Source: Kitasatospora sp. NBC_01246 (GTDB taxonomy: Bacteria > Actinomycetota > Actinomycetes > Streptomycetales > Streptomycetaceae). From it: a stretch of DNA of 64,000 bases. Positions 26,422 through 36,035 of the stretch are shown here, piece after piece (positions within the stretch are counted from its first letter, which is position 1; each line of letters begins with the position of its first letter). Both the position numbers and the translations under genes were made by a program. The stretch spans positions 1,736,001 through 1,800,000 of the forward strand of contig NZ_CP108484.1 in NCBI RefSeq assembly GCF_036226505.1. The letters are read 5' to 3'. The notes beneath the pieces were generated by a model that worked only from the letters and a program-made list of their open reading frames with translations, had not been told where the DNA came from and searched no databases.

Positions 26422-27249
26422 ATGGCCCAGCCCACCGAACAGCCCGCCCGTAAGCAGTCCCAGCGCGTCAGCGCCCGCGAGCGGATCCAGGAGGCGCAGC
26501 TGCGCGAGCGCGCCGCCGCCAAGCGCCGGCAGCGGATCGTCGTCGGCGTCTCGATCGTCGCCGTCCTCGCCCTGGCCGGCGGTACCGCGCTGGCGATCAA
26601 CGCGGCGGGCGGCGACGACCCGTCCAGCGCGTCCGCCGCCGCCGACCCGACCGCGCTGGTCGTCCCGGCCAACACCACCGGCCCCGACGGCACCGTGATC
26701 GTGTACGGCAAGCCGGACGCCGCCCACACCCTCCAGGTGTTCGAGGACTTCCGCTGCCCGGTCTGCAAGAGCTTCGAGGCGACCAACGGCGACACCGTCA
26801 GGAAGCTGGCGGACGACGGCACCGTCAGGGTGGAGTACCACCTGGCGGCGTTCCTCGACAAGAACCTCGGCGGCAAGGGCTCGCGCACCGCGCTCGCAGC
26901 CGTCGGCGCGGCGCTCAACGAGGGCGTCGACAAGTTCAAGCAGTTCCACGACGTGCTGTACGCCAACCAGCCCGACGAGCGCGAGGACGGCTTCGGCGAC
27001 GTCAACCACCTGCTGGACCTGGCCGGCCAGGTGCCCGGTCTGAAGACGGACGCCTTCGTCAAGGCGGTGACCGACCGCACCTACGCCCCGTGGGCGAAGA
27101 AGGTCGCGGACGCCTTCAACGACAGCGGGGTGACGGGCACGCCGACGGTCAAGCTGGACGGCAAGCCGATCACCCTGTTCAGCGGGAACCGCGCCACCAC
27201 GCCGGAGCAGTTCACCGCCCAGGTGAAGCAGGCCGCGGGCTTGCAGTGA
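26422..27249 (+). CDS. DsbA-like membrane-anchored thiol oxidoreductase
   Basis: 275 residues, ATG 26422. A charged cytoplasmic N-terminus (ARERIQEAQLRERAAAKRRQ) precedes one membrane helix at residues 40-58, giving an extracytoplasmic thioredoxin fold. The active site is C112-P-V-C115 in EDFRCPVCKSFE, with the cis-proline loop TGTPTVKLDG near residue 236. DsbA-like proteins insert disulfides into exported proteins. The VKOR gene begins 64 bp downstream on the same strand and is the expected reoxidation partner. Confidence 0.92.
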   Translation: MAQPTEQPARKQSQRVSARERIQEAQLRERAAAKRRQRIVVGVSIVAVLALAGGTALAINAAGGDDPSSASAAADPTALVVPANTTGPDGTVIVYGKPDAAHTLQVFEDFRCPVCKSFEATNGDTVRKLADDGTVRVEYHLAAFLDKNLGGKGSRTALAAVGAALNEGVDKFKQFHDVLYANQPDEREDGFGDVNHLLDLAGQVPGLKTDAFVKAVTDRTYAPWAKKVADAFNDSGVTGTPTVKLDGKPITLFSGNRATTPEQFTAQVKQAAGLQ

Positions 27250-27313
27250 GCACCACCGGCCCGGCCGACCACCCGGCCGGGCCGGCCCTTCACACCCACC
27301 GGAGTGCTCCGCG

Positions 27314-27970
27314 ATGACCGCCCCGACTGCCGTGAACCCGCCCCGCTCCCGCTCCGCCGCCTCCCCGCCGCACGGCACGCCGATCGGCGCCGGCCGGGCG
27401 TTCGCCCTGTTCGTGTTCCTCGGCGGACTCCTCGGCCTCGCCGCCTCGGCCGTCCTCACCTTCGACAAGCTCCGCCTCCTGGAGAACCCGTCCTACGTCC
27501 CCAGTTGCAACATCAACCCGGTGATCAGCTGCGGGTCGGTGATGCGCACCGAGCAGGCGGAGGTCTTCGGCTTCCCGAACCCGCTGCTCGGCCTGGCCGC
27601 CTTCGGTGCCGTCGCCGCGGTCGGCGCCGGGCTGCTGGCCGGCGCCGCCTACCGGCGCTGGTTCTGGCTGGCCCTGCAGGCCGGCACCCTGGCCGGCGTG
27701 GTCTTCGTGCACTGGCTGATCGACCAGGCGCTGTACGACATCGGCGCGCTCTGCCCGTACTGCGTGGTGGTCTGGGCCACGGTGGTGCCGCTCTGCTGGT
27801 ACACCACGCTGCACAACCTGCGCTCCGGGGTGATACCCGTCGGTCCCCGGCTGCGACCGGTGGTCCGCGAGGCCGCCCGCTACCACTGGGCCCTGCCGGT
27901 GCTGTGGGCCGCGGTGATCGCCCTGCTGGTCCTCAACCGGTTCTGGTCCTACTGGAGCACCCTGCTCTGA
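27314..27970 (+). CDS. Vitamin K epoxide reductase (VKOR) family protein
   Basis: 218 residues from ATG 27314, GGAG nine bases upstream. It has four to five membrane helices. The loop cysteine pair C65/C73 (CNINPVISC) and the active-site C147-P-Y-C150 are both present, as in bacterial VKORs that reoxidise DsbA using menaquinone. With the preceding DsbA-like gene it forms a disulfide-bond relay. The RHS and LamG proteins next door are large exported proteins and could be clients, but core secreted proteins are equally likely. Confidence 0.93.
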   Translation: MTAPTAVNPPRSRSAASPPHGTPIGAGRAFALFVFLGGLLGLAASAVLTFDKLRLLENPSYVPSCNINPVISCGSVMRTEQAEVFGFPNPLLGLAAFGAVAAVGAGLLAGAAYRRWFWLALQAGTLAGVVFVHWLIDQALYDIGALCPYCVVVWATVVPLCWYTTLHNLRSGVIPVGPRLRPVVREAARYHWALPVLWAAVIALLVLNRFWSYWSTLL

Positions 27971-28002
27971 CGCCCCCCGGAGAACGCCCCCGCCCCGAGA
28001 AC

Positions 28003-28049
28003 GACGTCGGCCTCCAGGACCCGTGGGGGGTCCTGGAGGCCGACGTCGG
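28003..28049. terminator. 21-bp perfect hairpin between VKOR and the RHS immunity candidate
   Basis: Arms at 28003-28023 and 28029-28049 pair perfectly around a 5-base loop. It lies between convergent genes and can end both transcripts. The arm core (GACGTCGGCCTCC-purine-GGACC) is nearly identical to the hairpin at 40962-41004 on the other side of the RHS/LamG island. Confidence 0.85.
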
Positions 28050-28077
28050 GTACCGGCCCCCGGGCGGGGGACCGCGC

Positions 28078-28434
28078 TCAGGAGGCGCGGTGGAACCGCT
28101 GGGGAAGCGTCCCCTTGCGCCACAGCTGGTCGAGGCGCTCGAAGAAGCCGTCGGAATCGGCGGAGACCACGCGCCGCTCGTCCGCGGTCATCCGGGCGAA
28201 CGGGTCGTCGAACGCGAGCTTCTTCGGCTTGACGCCGACGGAGCTGCACATCCGGCGGCACGCGTGGCACCACGTCCGCCAGAACAGCACCGGGCGGCCC
28301 GCCCTGCTGCCCTCGTAGACGTAGCTGCGCACCGCGACCTTCCGGCAGACCGGGCACTCCTTCTCCGACTGGTCGTCGACGAAGTTCGGCTGGGTCGCCA
28401 GCTGACGGATCTCACTGTCGATGTAGGACTTCAT
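28078..28434 (-). CDS. Small Cys-rich protein, candidate immunity protein for the RHS toxin
   Basis: 118 residues, ATG 28434 with GGGAG seven bases upstream. Two zinc-knuckle-like Cys pairs are seen: ECPVCRK (about residue 27) and WCHACRRMC (about residue 55), followed by an acidic/basic helical C-terminus. It starts only 21 bp after the stop of the RHS gene on the same strand, the standard place for an immunity gene of a polymorphic toxin. No signal peptide, as expected for a cytoplasmic antidote. The immunity role is inferred from position only; I do not recognise the fold. Confidence 0.7.
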   Translation of the reverse strand: MKSYIDSEIRQLATQPNFVDDQSEKECPVCRKVAVRSYVYEGSRAGRPVLFWRTWCHACRRMCSSVGVKPKKLAFDDPFARMTADERRVVSADSDGFFERLDQLWRKGTLPQRFHRAS

Positions 28435-28455
28435 TCCGGTGCTCCCACTGCTCTC

Positions 28456-31400
28456 CTACTTCCTCCCCTTCGTCCGGCGGAGGTACTCGGCGTAGCGCTT
28501 GTCCGCGTAGGCCTCGGCCTGGGCCTCCATGTCGGGCAGGTGGCCGTTCTTGTGATGGTAGAGCTCGTGGAGGATCGTCCTGAGGGCCGTCTCCATGTCC
28601 CGCAGCCCCTCCGTACTGATCTCGATCAGCGGGAGCTTGTTCGGCCCGACGACGGCGACCCGCAGCGCGTTCCCGTTGCCCTTCCCGGTGAAGGGGCTGC
28701 TGCCGAGGGCGACGGAGTTGGGGTGCTCGATCTTCGGGACGTGGACGATGTCGTACCCCTTGACGCTCATCCCGGCCCGGCCGAGGGCGATCCGCACCGA
28801 CTTGATGCTGACGCCGGTCCGGGCCGCCGCCTCGGACCCCCCGCCGGTCGCGGCGGCCGAGGTGCCGCCTCCGCCCGGCGTGCCGCCGGTGCCGGTGGGC
28901 GTGTCTCCGGTCGCGGCGGGCTCCCCGCCGCCGCCGTCGCCGGAGCCCTTCCCGCCCTCGGGCGCCTTGTCGGCCTTGCCCCCGCCGCCGGGTTCGCCGG
29001 GCTCCTTGCCGGTGCCCGACTTCGGGTTGCTGGGGCCCTCCGTCTTCGGTGTGGTGGGCGCGGGTTCCGCCTGCGGGGCGGTCGTGGTCGGCAGGTCGCC
29101 GTCCACGAACTTCCGGACCGCGCTGATGAAGCCGTCGCCCTCCGACATCGCGAGCTTGATGGCCTTGGCGCTCTTGAAGCCCCAGATGGTGCCCTTGACG
29201 AGGCCGACGCCGTCGATGGCCAGCGAGCCGATGGTGCCGGTCCACTGACCGGCGACGTAGGCGGTGGAGCTGGAGTCGGTGTCGAACAGCTCGGCCAGCG
29301 GGTCGTCGTCGACGTAACCGGTGTGGCCCAGCTTGTACGGGGTGTCGTTCTCGTAGTCGAAGATCTCGTTGAAGACCTCGTTGTCCCCGTTGTAGCAGTC
29401 CGCGGCGGCGTTCCACCCGTCCGAGAGGGTGTTGACGCTCCACTGCCACGGGTCGCCGACGACGGAGTCGCCGACGCCGGTGAAGAAGCCCCCGATGTCG
29501 TCGAGGCTCCACCACAGACCGGTCGGGTCGCTGCCCGAGACCGGGTTGTTCGCGGCGTAGGTGTAGCCGCCCATCTGGTTGGGATCGCCGGCCTCGAAGA
29601 CCGGGTCCACCGACAGGAAGCGGCCGAGCACCGGGTCGTACTGGCGGGCGCCGAGGAGGTCCAGGCCGGTCGTCGGATCGGCCGGCTTGCCCAGGAAGCC
29701 GTGGTTGTCCGCCCAGGAGGCCGGGGCGGGACCGCGCTGGTTGCCGTACGGGTCGTAGGCCCGGCGGGTGATCGCCAGCGTCTTCGCGTCGACCTGGAGC
29801 TGGGCGGTGCCCTGCGGATTGGTCGGCTGGTAGCTGATGGTGCCGTTGCTCGCCCGGACGATGGTCGTGCCGTCGGGGCAGCTGTAGTACCGCAGGGCGC
29901 TGACGGCCTTGGTGGCCTTGTCGAGGGTGAGCTGCTCCGTGCCGCCGAACAGGTAGAGCGTGGTGCTGGTGGGCCCGCGCTGGAGGAGCAGCGCGCCGTC
30001 GGCGTCGTAGAGGTAGGTGGTCTCCTTCCCGTCGGTGGTGATGCCGGAGGTCGCGCCCTCGGCGTCGTAGCTGATGACCTGGTCGAGCGGCGCCGCTCCG
30101 GTACCGACCCGCCTGGTGGTGTTGCCCGCGTTGTCGTACGTCGGGGTGAGCGTGCTGGTGCCGGTCGTCGGGTTCGAGGTGACGATCCCGGTCGCCGCGT
30201 TCGGCCGGGTGGTCGGCGTCGCGCCGGCCACCGGGTAGCTGCTGGACTGCGTGGTGTCCTTGGCCGCGTTGCCGGTCACGTCGTGCTTGACCTGGAGCGT
30301 GCGGTCACCGAGCAGGTCGTACTGCCAGTCGGTCCAGTACGGGGCCGGGCCGCCGATGGTCGAGGGACCGGGCGTGCTGGTCTTGCAGGCGGCGAGCTGC
30401 CCGGCCGTCGGGCTGGTGATCCCCTTCGTGTCGGTCCAGGCGGTGGTCAGCCGGCGCAGTGCGTCGTAGCTGAAGCACTGGGTGTCGGTGACCCGGTCGG
30501 CACCGCCCGAGGACTGGGTCTCGGAGACGGTGGTGAGGTTGCCCACCTGGTCGTAGCCGTAGGTGGTGTCGGAGATCGGGTTGACGGTGTTGTTCTGCAG
30601 GGTGACCCGGTTGGTGGCCAGCCGGCCGGTGACCTGGTCGTAGGTCTGCGCGGTGCGCAGCTGCTTGGTCGGGGTGCCGATGGTGGTCTGCAGGACCTGG
30701 CCGAGCGGGCTGTAGCTGGTGGTGTTGACGTAGGGGGTGGTCGGCGAGCCCATGGAGACCAGGCCGCCCTGCAGGTTGTAGCCGAAGCCGACGGTCTCCT
30801 CGGCCAGACCGCCCGCGGCCCCGAAGGTCGTCGAGCCGAGCAGGCCGACGGTGTCGGTGTAGCTCGCGGCCGTGGTGTACGTGCCGGCGAGCTTGCCCTC
30901 GCCCACCGGGACGGTCACCGTGCTGCCGGTCGGCTGGTACGCGGTCGTGTACCCGTCGATCCGGGTGACGTAGGCGTCGCCGGCGCGGCCGTTGACGTAC
31001 CGCGTCGTGGCGTCGGGGTAGCCCTTGGCCTTGGCGTCGAAGCTCCACTCGGCGAGCAGCTTCGTCTGGTCGGTGGTGCTGGTCCCCGCGTACTTCGCGG
31101 TGGTGCGGCCCATGCCGTCGTAGACGTACGACAGCCACTGGCCCCGGCCGTCCCGCGCCCTGGCGAGCCGGCCGAGGTCGTCGTACTCCTTGACCGAGGT
31201 GCCGCTGTCGGGGTCGGTCTGCGACACCAGCTGACCGCGCAGGTCGTAGGTGTAGCTCCAGACGTTGCCGGCGGTGTCCTTGACCGACGCGACGTCGCCC
31301 CTGGCGTCGAAGGTGTAGCTGGTGGTGACGTCGGCGCTGCCGACGGCGCCGACGGGCCCGGTGGACCAGACGACCGCGTTGGACGCGTTGGACACCGCGA

Positions 31401-34400
31401 CCACGCCGTCGCCCCGGACCATGAGGTAGGCGCCGGTGGCACCGGTCGTGCCGCTCCTCCAGAGCCGCGCCGTCCTGGTCGCGTTCTGGACCACGAAGTC
31501 GCCGTCGGCCTGCATGACCGCCACGGCGCCCGGGTTGCCGGACGTGCCCGAGGACCAGAGCGTCCGGCCGTCGGCGAGCCCGGTCAGCACCAGGTTCCCG
31601 TCCGCCCGCATCGCCAGCCGGACGCTCTTGGACACCACCGACGTGCCCGAGGCGATCACCGTGCCGGCGGTCAGCTTCCGGTCGGGGGTGTCGTCGTGCA
31701 CGACGGTCGAGGTGGTGCGGCCGAGGCCGTCGGTGTAGGTCGTCGTGCGCGCCGCACCGACCGTGGTGTCGACGCGGTCGGCACCCGGGTAGGACGTGCC
31801 GGACTGCCACAGGGTGCTGGCGAACGAGACCTGCTGGACCGAGACCGGCCTGCCCTGTCCGTCGTAGGCGGTCCTGGTCACCGACGGGCCGGTGTTGTTG
31901 GTCTCCGCCCACATGCCGGTGCCCGCCTCGTGCGCGGCGTCGGTGTAGGGGGCGATGTTGGAGACGGCCCAGCCGTGCGAGTCGTAGAAGCTCGACGACA
32001 CGAGGCGCCCGGCGGAGTTGTCCGCGGTCGTGGTCTGGCTCTGCCGCGGCCTCAGCAGCCCGTCGTAGTAGGTGACGGACTTGTTGTACGAGCCGTTCTC
32101 GCGCAGGGTCTCGGTGGTGACGGCGGAGGGGTCCGGCTTGTCGCCGGCACCGTGCACGTCGTAGCCGAACTTGCGGTCGGGGCTCTGGGTCGCCTTGCTG
32201 CGGCCCGGCGTCCACACCTTGGTGCGGCGGCCGAGCGCGTCGAACTCGACGTCGGTGATCCGGCCGTTGACGTCGACGGCGTGCGTGACGGCGCCGCGCG
32301 CCACCGAGATCGTGCTGGTGGCCACCCAGCCCAACGGGTTCCTGGTCGACAGCGAGTCCGGGAGGACGCCGTCGGCCGGGAGGTAGGCGGTCGTGGTCGC
32401 GGCACCCACCGCGTCCACCGTCTTGGTGACGCGGCCGTACTTGTCGTACTCCAGCCCGCCGAGCGACTGGTAGGACGGCTGCCCGGGGGCGGTGTACGAC
32501 TTGATGGACTGGGTGCCGGTCACCAGGCCGAGCGAGCTGCCGTTGCGGCCGAGCACGCCGTAGGCGGCCGGGTCCGGCACTCCGGCGGCGCCGTCGTAGA
32601 AGAAGCGCTTGCCGTAGAGCGTGGTGGTCCCGCCGGGTGTGGTGCCGCACGGCCCGGCGACGGTGAGGACCTCGCTCGGGTAGATCAGCATCATCGGATT
32701 GGCGGCGGGTGCCGGGGCGTATTCGGTGGTGGTGCAGGTCTGCTGCCCCGAGGCCGCCAGGTCGCCCTTCTCGTCGACCTGGTGGACCCGGCCGAGGTCG
32801 TCCATGGTGGTCACGGTCTGCACGGTCCGCCACGAGCCGTCGGACAGCAGGCCCAGCGAACGGGCCGAGGTCGAACGGACCTGGTGGGCCTTCAGGTCGG
32901 GGAGCGTGGACAGCTTCGCGGGTGCGGGGTCCTCCGAGGTCCAGGCCGTCCGGGCGGCACTGGCGGTCTCGGCGACCGTCGGCGGGTCGGCCAGCGTCTT
33001 GGCGACGACGCTGCCGCCGGCCTTGGTGAAGGTCTGCGTCTCGTAGGGGGCACCGGCCGACCAGGGGTTGTCGGTGATCTCCTCGTTGAGCGAGTTCCGC
33101 ACCTTGACGGTGCGCCTGGTCCCGTCCGCCTTGTAGTCGCCGTCCATGCCCTGGAGGTAGGAGACGACGCTCTGGGTGATCGGGTCCGGGGCGGCGCCGG
33201 TGGTGGTGGTGACGGTGCGGTAGCCCCGGAACTGGTTCCAGGTGCGGTGCTGGTCGTCGGTCAGGTCGGAGTCGTCACGGTGCCAGGCGGCGCCGTCGCT
33301 GTAGGCGTAGTTGGTCACCTTGGCCGGCGAGCCGGCCTTGGTCCGGTCGCTGTCGGTGACCTGGGCGACCAGGGTCTTGTGGAACCAGTCCTCGATCGGG
33401 TCCTTCCCGCCGGGCGTCGTCCACCAGACCGGGTAGCAGGCCATGGTGTTGGCGTCGGCCGAGGCCGGCATGGTGTTCTTCTCGCGCGAGCACTCCGGCG
33501 CCCGGTAGGTGACCGCGACGGATTCGCCGGTCTCGGTCTGGATGCTGGAGACGCGCGGGTGGAACAGCGGCGGGGCGGCCGGAGAGAGGCCGTCGACCCG
33601 GTTGTCCATCTCGATGCCGGTGAAGGTGACCGGGTCGAGGGTGAGCGGGCCGCCGCCGCCGGCGGAGGTGTCCCGGCCGGTGTGGACGATCTCGGAGAGC
33701 CACATCACGGACTGCAGCGCGCCGGCGTTCGTCGGGTCCTGGGTCTTGCCGGTGACCGGGTCGTAGGTGCCGCCGGCATCGGAGAAGACCTGCTTCAGCT
33801 CGAAGCTGTCGACGTCCTGCCAGCCGGATCCGGTACGGACCTTGGTGTCCACCGACTTCAGCCGGAAGGTCGACCAGAAGGTCGGTCCGCCGGTGAGGCA
33901 GACCCCGTCGGTGTCGTCGTCCTCGACCTTGTTCTTGTCGGTGGCGAGGCAGGTCAGGTCGTACGGCGTGTCCGGCCAGTTGGTCGCGGTGTCCCGCGAC
34001 AGGTTGTCGAGGGTGCAGACGCTGTCGGAGGTCGTGCAGCGCTGCGCCGCGTTGAACACGACCTTGGCGGCGGGCTCGCGGCCGGCCTGCGCGTCCGTCA
34101 GCTGGTAGCCGTAGGAGATCTGGGTGAGGCGGCCGCCCCGGGTGTACTGGGTGAGGGTGCCGCCCTTGTCGTCCTTGGCGACCTGGCCGTAGCCCATGTT
34201 GTAGTAGTTGGACTCGGTCGACCAGTCGTAGCGCTGGACGTTGCCGTGCGGGTCCACGGCGAAGTCGAGGTTGAACCGGTAGCCGACCAGCTGGTCGCAC
34301 CGCGAGTCATTGCCGTCGGCGGAGTCGTGGCACGGGTCCTCCGCCTTCGGGTGGTAGACCGGCACGCCCCAGGCGCTGTTGGTCGCCGTGTCCGACGTGG

Positions 34401-35754
34401 TGCCCGGCGCGTGGTTCAGGCCCAGGTAGTACGCGGTGCCGTCGGTGGTGGTGACCTTGAAGTACTCACCCTGCCAGAGGCCGTTGGTGGCCCCGGTCAG
34501 CCGCTCGATCCTCGTGCCGTCGTCGTTCTGCAGCCGGTAGCCGCCCGAGGAGTCCCGGAGCAGCTCGCCGGTGTGCGAGCCGAGCGAGATCGTGGCGTTC
34601 CAGCCGCCCCAGCACTCGTCCCCGGAGTCCTCGATGCCCTGGTCCTTGCACGCCTTGTAGGAGCGCTCGATGAAGCCCGGGCTGTAGCCCCAGCCGTCAC
34701 CGATCCACGAGGACTGCGAGTTGCGGGCCGAGGTCTCGCCGTCCACCGACTGCGAGTCGTAGGCGAGGGTGACCGCGGGCGCGGCGCCGCCGAGCGACGG
34801 CGGCACGGTGATCGGGTAGGCGTAGGTGAACGCGCCGGAGGCGGAGGCCGTCCAGGCGCCCGAGGCGGACAGCGAGGTCGCCCCGTAGTCGCCCTGCGAG
34901 CCGCCGGAGCCGGCGACCGCCGCGACCGCCATGGTGGCGCCGGCCGAGCGCGCGGCCGACGACGCGGCGGCGAAGCCGCTCGTACCGGTCCGCACGTCGG
35001 AGGCGACCGCGACCGTACCCGACAGCGTCCGGGCCCGCGGGTCGTTGGTGAACTCGATCGGCGTCTGCCGGCGGCACTCCGCGCGCTGCGGCGTCGTCAG
35101 TGCACAGCCCGGCAGCGCGACCAGCCGCAGCCGGGAGGCCCAACCGCCGCCGTACGCCTGCTCGATGGAGCTGTAGTCGAGCGACACCGAGACGCCGCCC
35201 ACTCCCGGCCTGCCGTCACCGCGGGCCAGTCCGACCAGGAGCCCGTCGACGCCGGCGGCCTTGGCGCCGCTCCGGTCGGCCAGCCGGACCTCGACCGAGG
35301 AGAGCGGCGCGACCGGGGCGACCGGGGCGATCAGGCGCCCGGACCGCGGGCCGAGCGCCGAGGTCGGGACGGCGGACACCGAGACCGGGGTACCGCCCGC
35401 CTTCAGGCGCCCGGTGGCCGGCGAACCGCCGAGGTCGACGGTGGCGGTGGAGCCGCCGGGCCAGCGGGCCGCCTCCGGGGTGTGCGTCCGGAGCTCCCGG
35501 GCGCCCTTCGGAACGGCCGGCTTCGGGGCGGGGCGCGCCGCGCCCACCGGCCCCCCGGGCACCTTCGGTTGCTGGGGGAGCGGGTCGGCCGACCATATCT
35601 CGCCGGTGTAGCGGTAGGGGCCTACGAGGACGTCGGTGGCCACCGCCAGCGGCGTCGCCAGCGAGAACGCGGCAACCGTCGCCATCGCGACCGTCCCCCG
35701 TCTCGCCCATCCCCTCCCCCGGGCAGCACGAGACCATCGCACTTTCGCGCGCAT
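28456..35754 (-). CDS. Giant secreted RHS/YD-repeat polymorphic toxin with embedded bulb lectin and HExxH C-terminal tip
   Basis: 2432 residues, ATG 35754. A basic N-terminus and hydrophobic stretch (residues 23-40, ending AVA) form a signal peptide. Residues 50-300 are a beta-rich region of the SpvB/TcdB-like sort, with GGAAPAVTLAYDSQSVDG near residue 325. RHS/YD repeats run to the core domain (DPTTGLDLLGARQYDP, RFLSVDP, NNPVSGSDPTGL, about residues 2018-2078). Inside the repeats, about residues 1370-1460, are three bulb-lectin motifs (MRADGNLVL, MQADGDFVV, VRGDGVVAV). After the core come a hydrophobic pretoxin, a Pro/Gly/Thr linker, and a final domain with HELYH (2396-2400) and downstream acidic EAQAEAY, a zinc metallopeptidase signature. 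Expected role: contact-dependent competition. Confidence 0.9.
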   Translation of the reverse strand: MRAKVRWSRAARGRGWARRGTVAMATVAAFSLATPLAVATDVLVGPYRYTGEIWSADPLPQQPKVPGGPVGAARPAPKPAVPKGARELRTHTPEAARWPGGSTATVDLGGSPATGRLKAGGTPVSVSAVPTSALGPRSGRLIAPVAPVAPLSSVEVRLADRSGAKAAGVDGLLVGLARGDGRPGVGGVSVSLDYSSIEQAYGGGWASRLRLVALPGCALTTPQRAECRRQTPIEFTNDPRARTLSGTVAVASDVRTGTSGFAAASSAARSAGATMAVAAVAGSGGSQGDYGATSLSASGAWTASASGAFTYAYPITVPPSLGGAAPAVTLAYDSQSVDGETSARNSQSSWIGDGWGYSPGFIERSYKACKDQGIEDSGDECWGGWNATISLGSHTGELLRDSSGGYRLQNDDGTRIERLTGATNGLWQGEYFKVTTTDGTAYYLGLNHAPGTTSDTATNSAWGVPVYHPKAEDPCHDSADGNDSRCDQLVGYRFNLDFAVDPHGNVQRYDWSTESNYYNMGYGQVAKDDKGGTLTQYTRGGRLTQISYGYQLTDAQAGREPAAKVVFNAAQRCTTSDSVCTLDNLSRDTATNWPDTPYDLTCLATDKNKVEDDDTDGVCLTGGPTFWSTFRLKSVDTKVRTGSGWQDVDSFELKQVFSDAGGTYDPVTGKTQDPTNAGALQSVMWLSEIVHTGRDTSAGGGGPLTLDPVTFTGIEMDNRVDGLSPAAPPLFHPRVSSIQTETGESVAVTYRAPECSREKNTMPASADANTMACYPVWWTTPGGKDPIEDWFHKTLVAQVTDSDRTKAGSPAKVTNYAYSDGAAWHRDDSDLTDDQHRTWNQFRGYRTVTTTTGAAPDPITQSVVSYLQGMDGDYKADGTRRTVKVRNSLNEEITDNPWSAGAPYETQTFTKAGGSVVAKTLADPPTVAETASAARTAWTSEDPAPAKLSTLPDLKAHQVRSTSARSLGLLSDGSWRTVQTVTTMDDLGRVHQVDEKGDLAASGQQTCTTTEYAPAPAANPMMLIYPSEVLTVAGPCGTTPGGTTTLYGKRFFYDGAAGVPDPAAYGVLGRNGSSLGLVTGTQSIKSYTAPGQPSYQSLGGLEYDKYGRVTKTVDAVGAATTTAYLPADGVLPDSLSTRNPLGWVATSTISVARGAVTHAVDVNGRITDVEFDALGRRTKVWTPGRSKATQSPDRKFGYDVHGAGDKPDPSAVTTETLRENGSYNKSVTYYDGLLRPRQSQTTTADNSAGRLVSSSFYDSHGWAVSNIAPYTDAAHEAGTGMWAETNNTGPSVTRTAYDGQGRPVSVQQVSFASTLWQSGTSYPGADRVDTTVGAARTTTYTDGLGRTTSTVVHDDTPDRKLTAGTVIASGTSVVSKSVRLAMRADGNLVLTGLADGRTLWSSGTSGNPGAVAVMQADGDFVVQNATRTARLWRSGTTGATGAYLMVRGDGVVAVSNASNAVVWSTGPVGAVGSADVTTSYTFDARGDVASVKDTAGNVWSYTYDLRGQLVSQTDPDSGTSVKEYDDLGRLARARDGRGQWLSYVYDGMGRTTAKYAGTSTTDQTKLLAEWSFDAKAKGYPDATTRYVNGRAGDAYVTRIDGYTTAYQPTGSTVTVPVGEGKLAGTYTTAASYTDTVGLLGSTTFGAAGGLAEETVGFGYNLQGGLVSMGSPTTPYVNTTSYSPLGQVLQTTIGTPTKQLRTAQTYDQVTGRLATNRVTLQNNTVNPISDTTYGYDQVGNLTTVSETQSSGGADRVTDTQCFSYDALRRLTTAWTDTKGITSPTAGQLAACKTSTPGPSTIGGPAPYWTDWQYDLLGDRTLQVKHDVTGNAAKDTTQSSSYPVAGATPTTRPNAATGIVTSNPTTGTSTLTPTYDNAGNTTRRVGTGAAPLDQVISYDAEGATSGITTDGKETTYLYDADGALLLQRGPTSTTLYLFGGTEQLTLDKATKAVSALRYYSCPDGTTIVRASNGTISYQPTNPQGTAQLQVDAKTLAITRRAYDPYGNQRGPAPASWADNHGFLGKPADPTTGLDLLGARQYDPVLGRFLSVDPVFEAGDPNQMGGYTYAANNPVSGSDPTGLWWSLDDIGGFFTGVGDSVVGDPWQWSVNTLSDGWNAAADCYNGDNEVFNEIFDYENDTPYKLGHTGYVDDDPLAELFDTDSSSTAYVAGQWTGTIGSLAIDGVGLVKGTIWGFKSAKAIKLAMSEGDGFISAVRKFVDGDLPTTTAPQAEPAPTTPKTEGPSNPKSGTGKEPGEPGGGGKADKAPEGGKGSGDGGGGEPAATGDTPTGTGGTPGGGGTSAAATGGGSEAAARTGVSIKSVRIALGRAGMSVKGYDIVHVPKIEHPNSVALGSSPFTGKGNGNALRVAVVGPNKLPLIEISTEGLRDMETALRTILHELYHHKNGHLPDMEAQAEAYADKRYAEYLRRTKGRK

Positions 35755-36035
35755 CGTGAATCATCCCCCTATTAACAGTTTTGGACGGCCCCGGGGCTGA
35801 TGCACCATCACGCGATCCCGCCCCTGGCCAGGGCGAACCGTATTGCCACACACGCATCACCGGCAATACCCTTCCCCGGCAGTCACATCGCTCACAACAA
35901 TCACACCCGACCCAGGGGTTTCGACGGGTCAGGTGTCCGATGCCTGCGATGTGGCCAAATCCACTGCCCGCCAGGGGGGTTGTGAATCCCCCCGCGAAAC
36001 GGTCGCGGGCACCAGACACATTCGAAGGATCTTTC
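35755..36035. promoter_or_regulatory. Divergent RHS/LamG promoter region
   Basis: This 281-bp gap separates the starts of the two giant genes. It is locally AT-richer than its surroundings, with CCTATTAACAG at 35767-35777 near the RHS gene. It must drive both genes, suggesting co-regulation. I cannot assign a specific sigma factor. Confidence 0.5.

Noticed and set aside
27304-35775. A plus-strand open frame of 2823 codons
   Set aside because: It is antisense to the RHS gene. Its composition (Val/Gly/Arg/Asp-rich, no domains) is that of a GC-rich shadow frame, while the minus-strand frame has a signal peptide and full RHS motifs.
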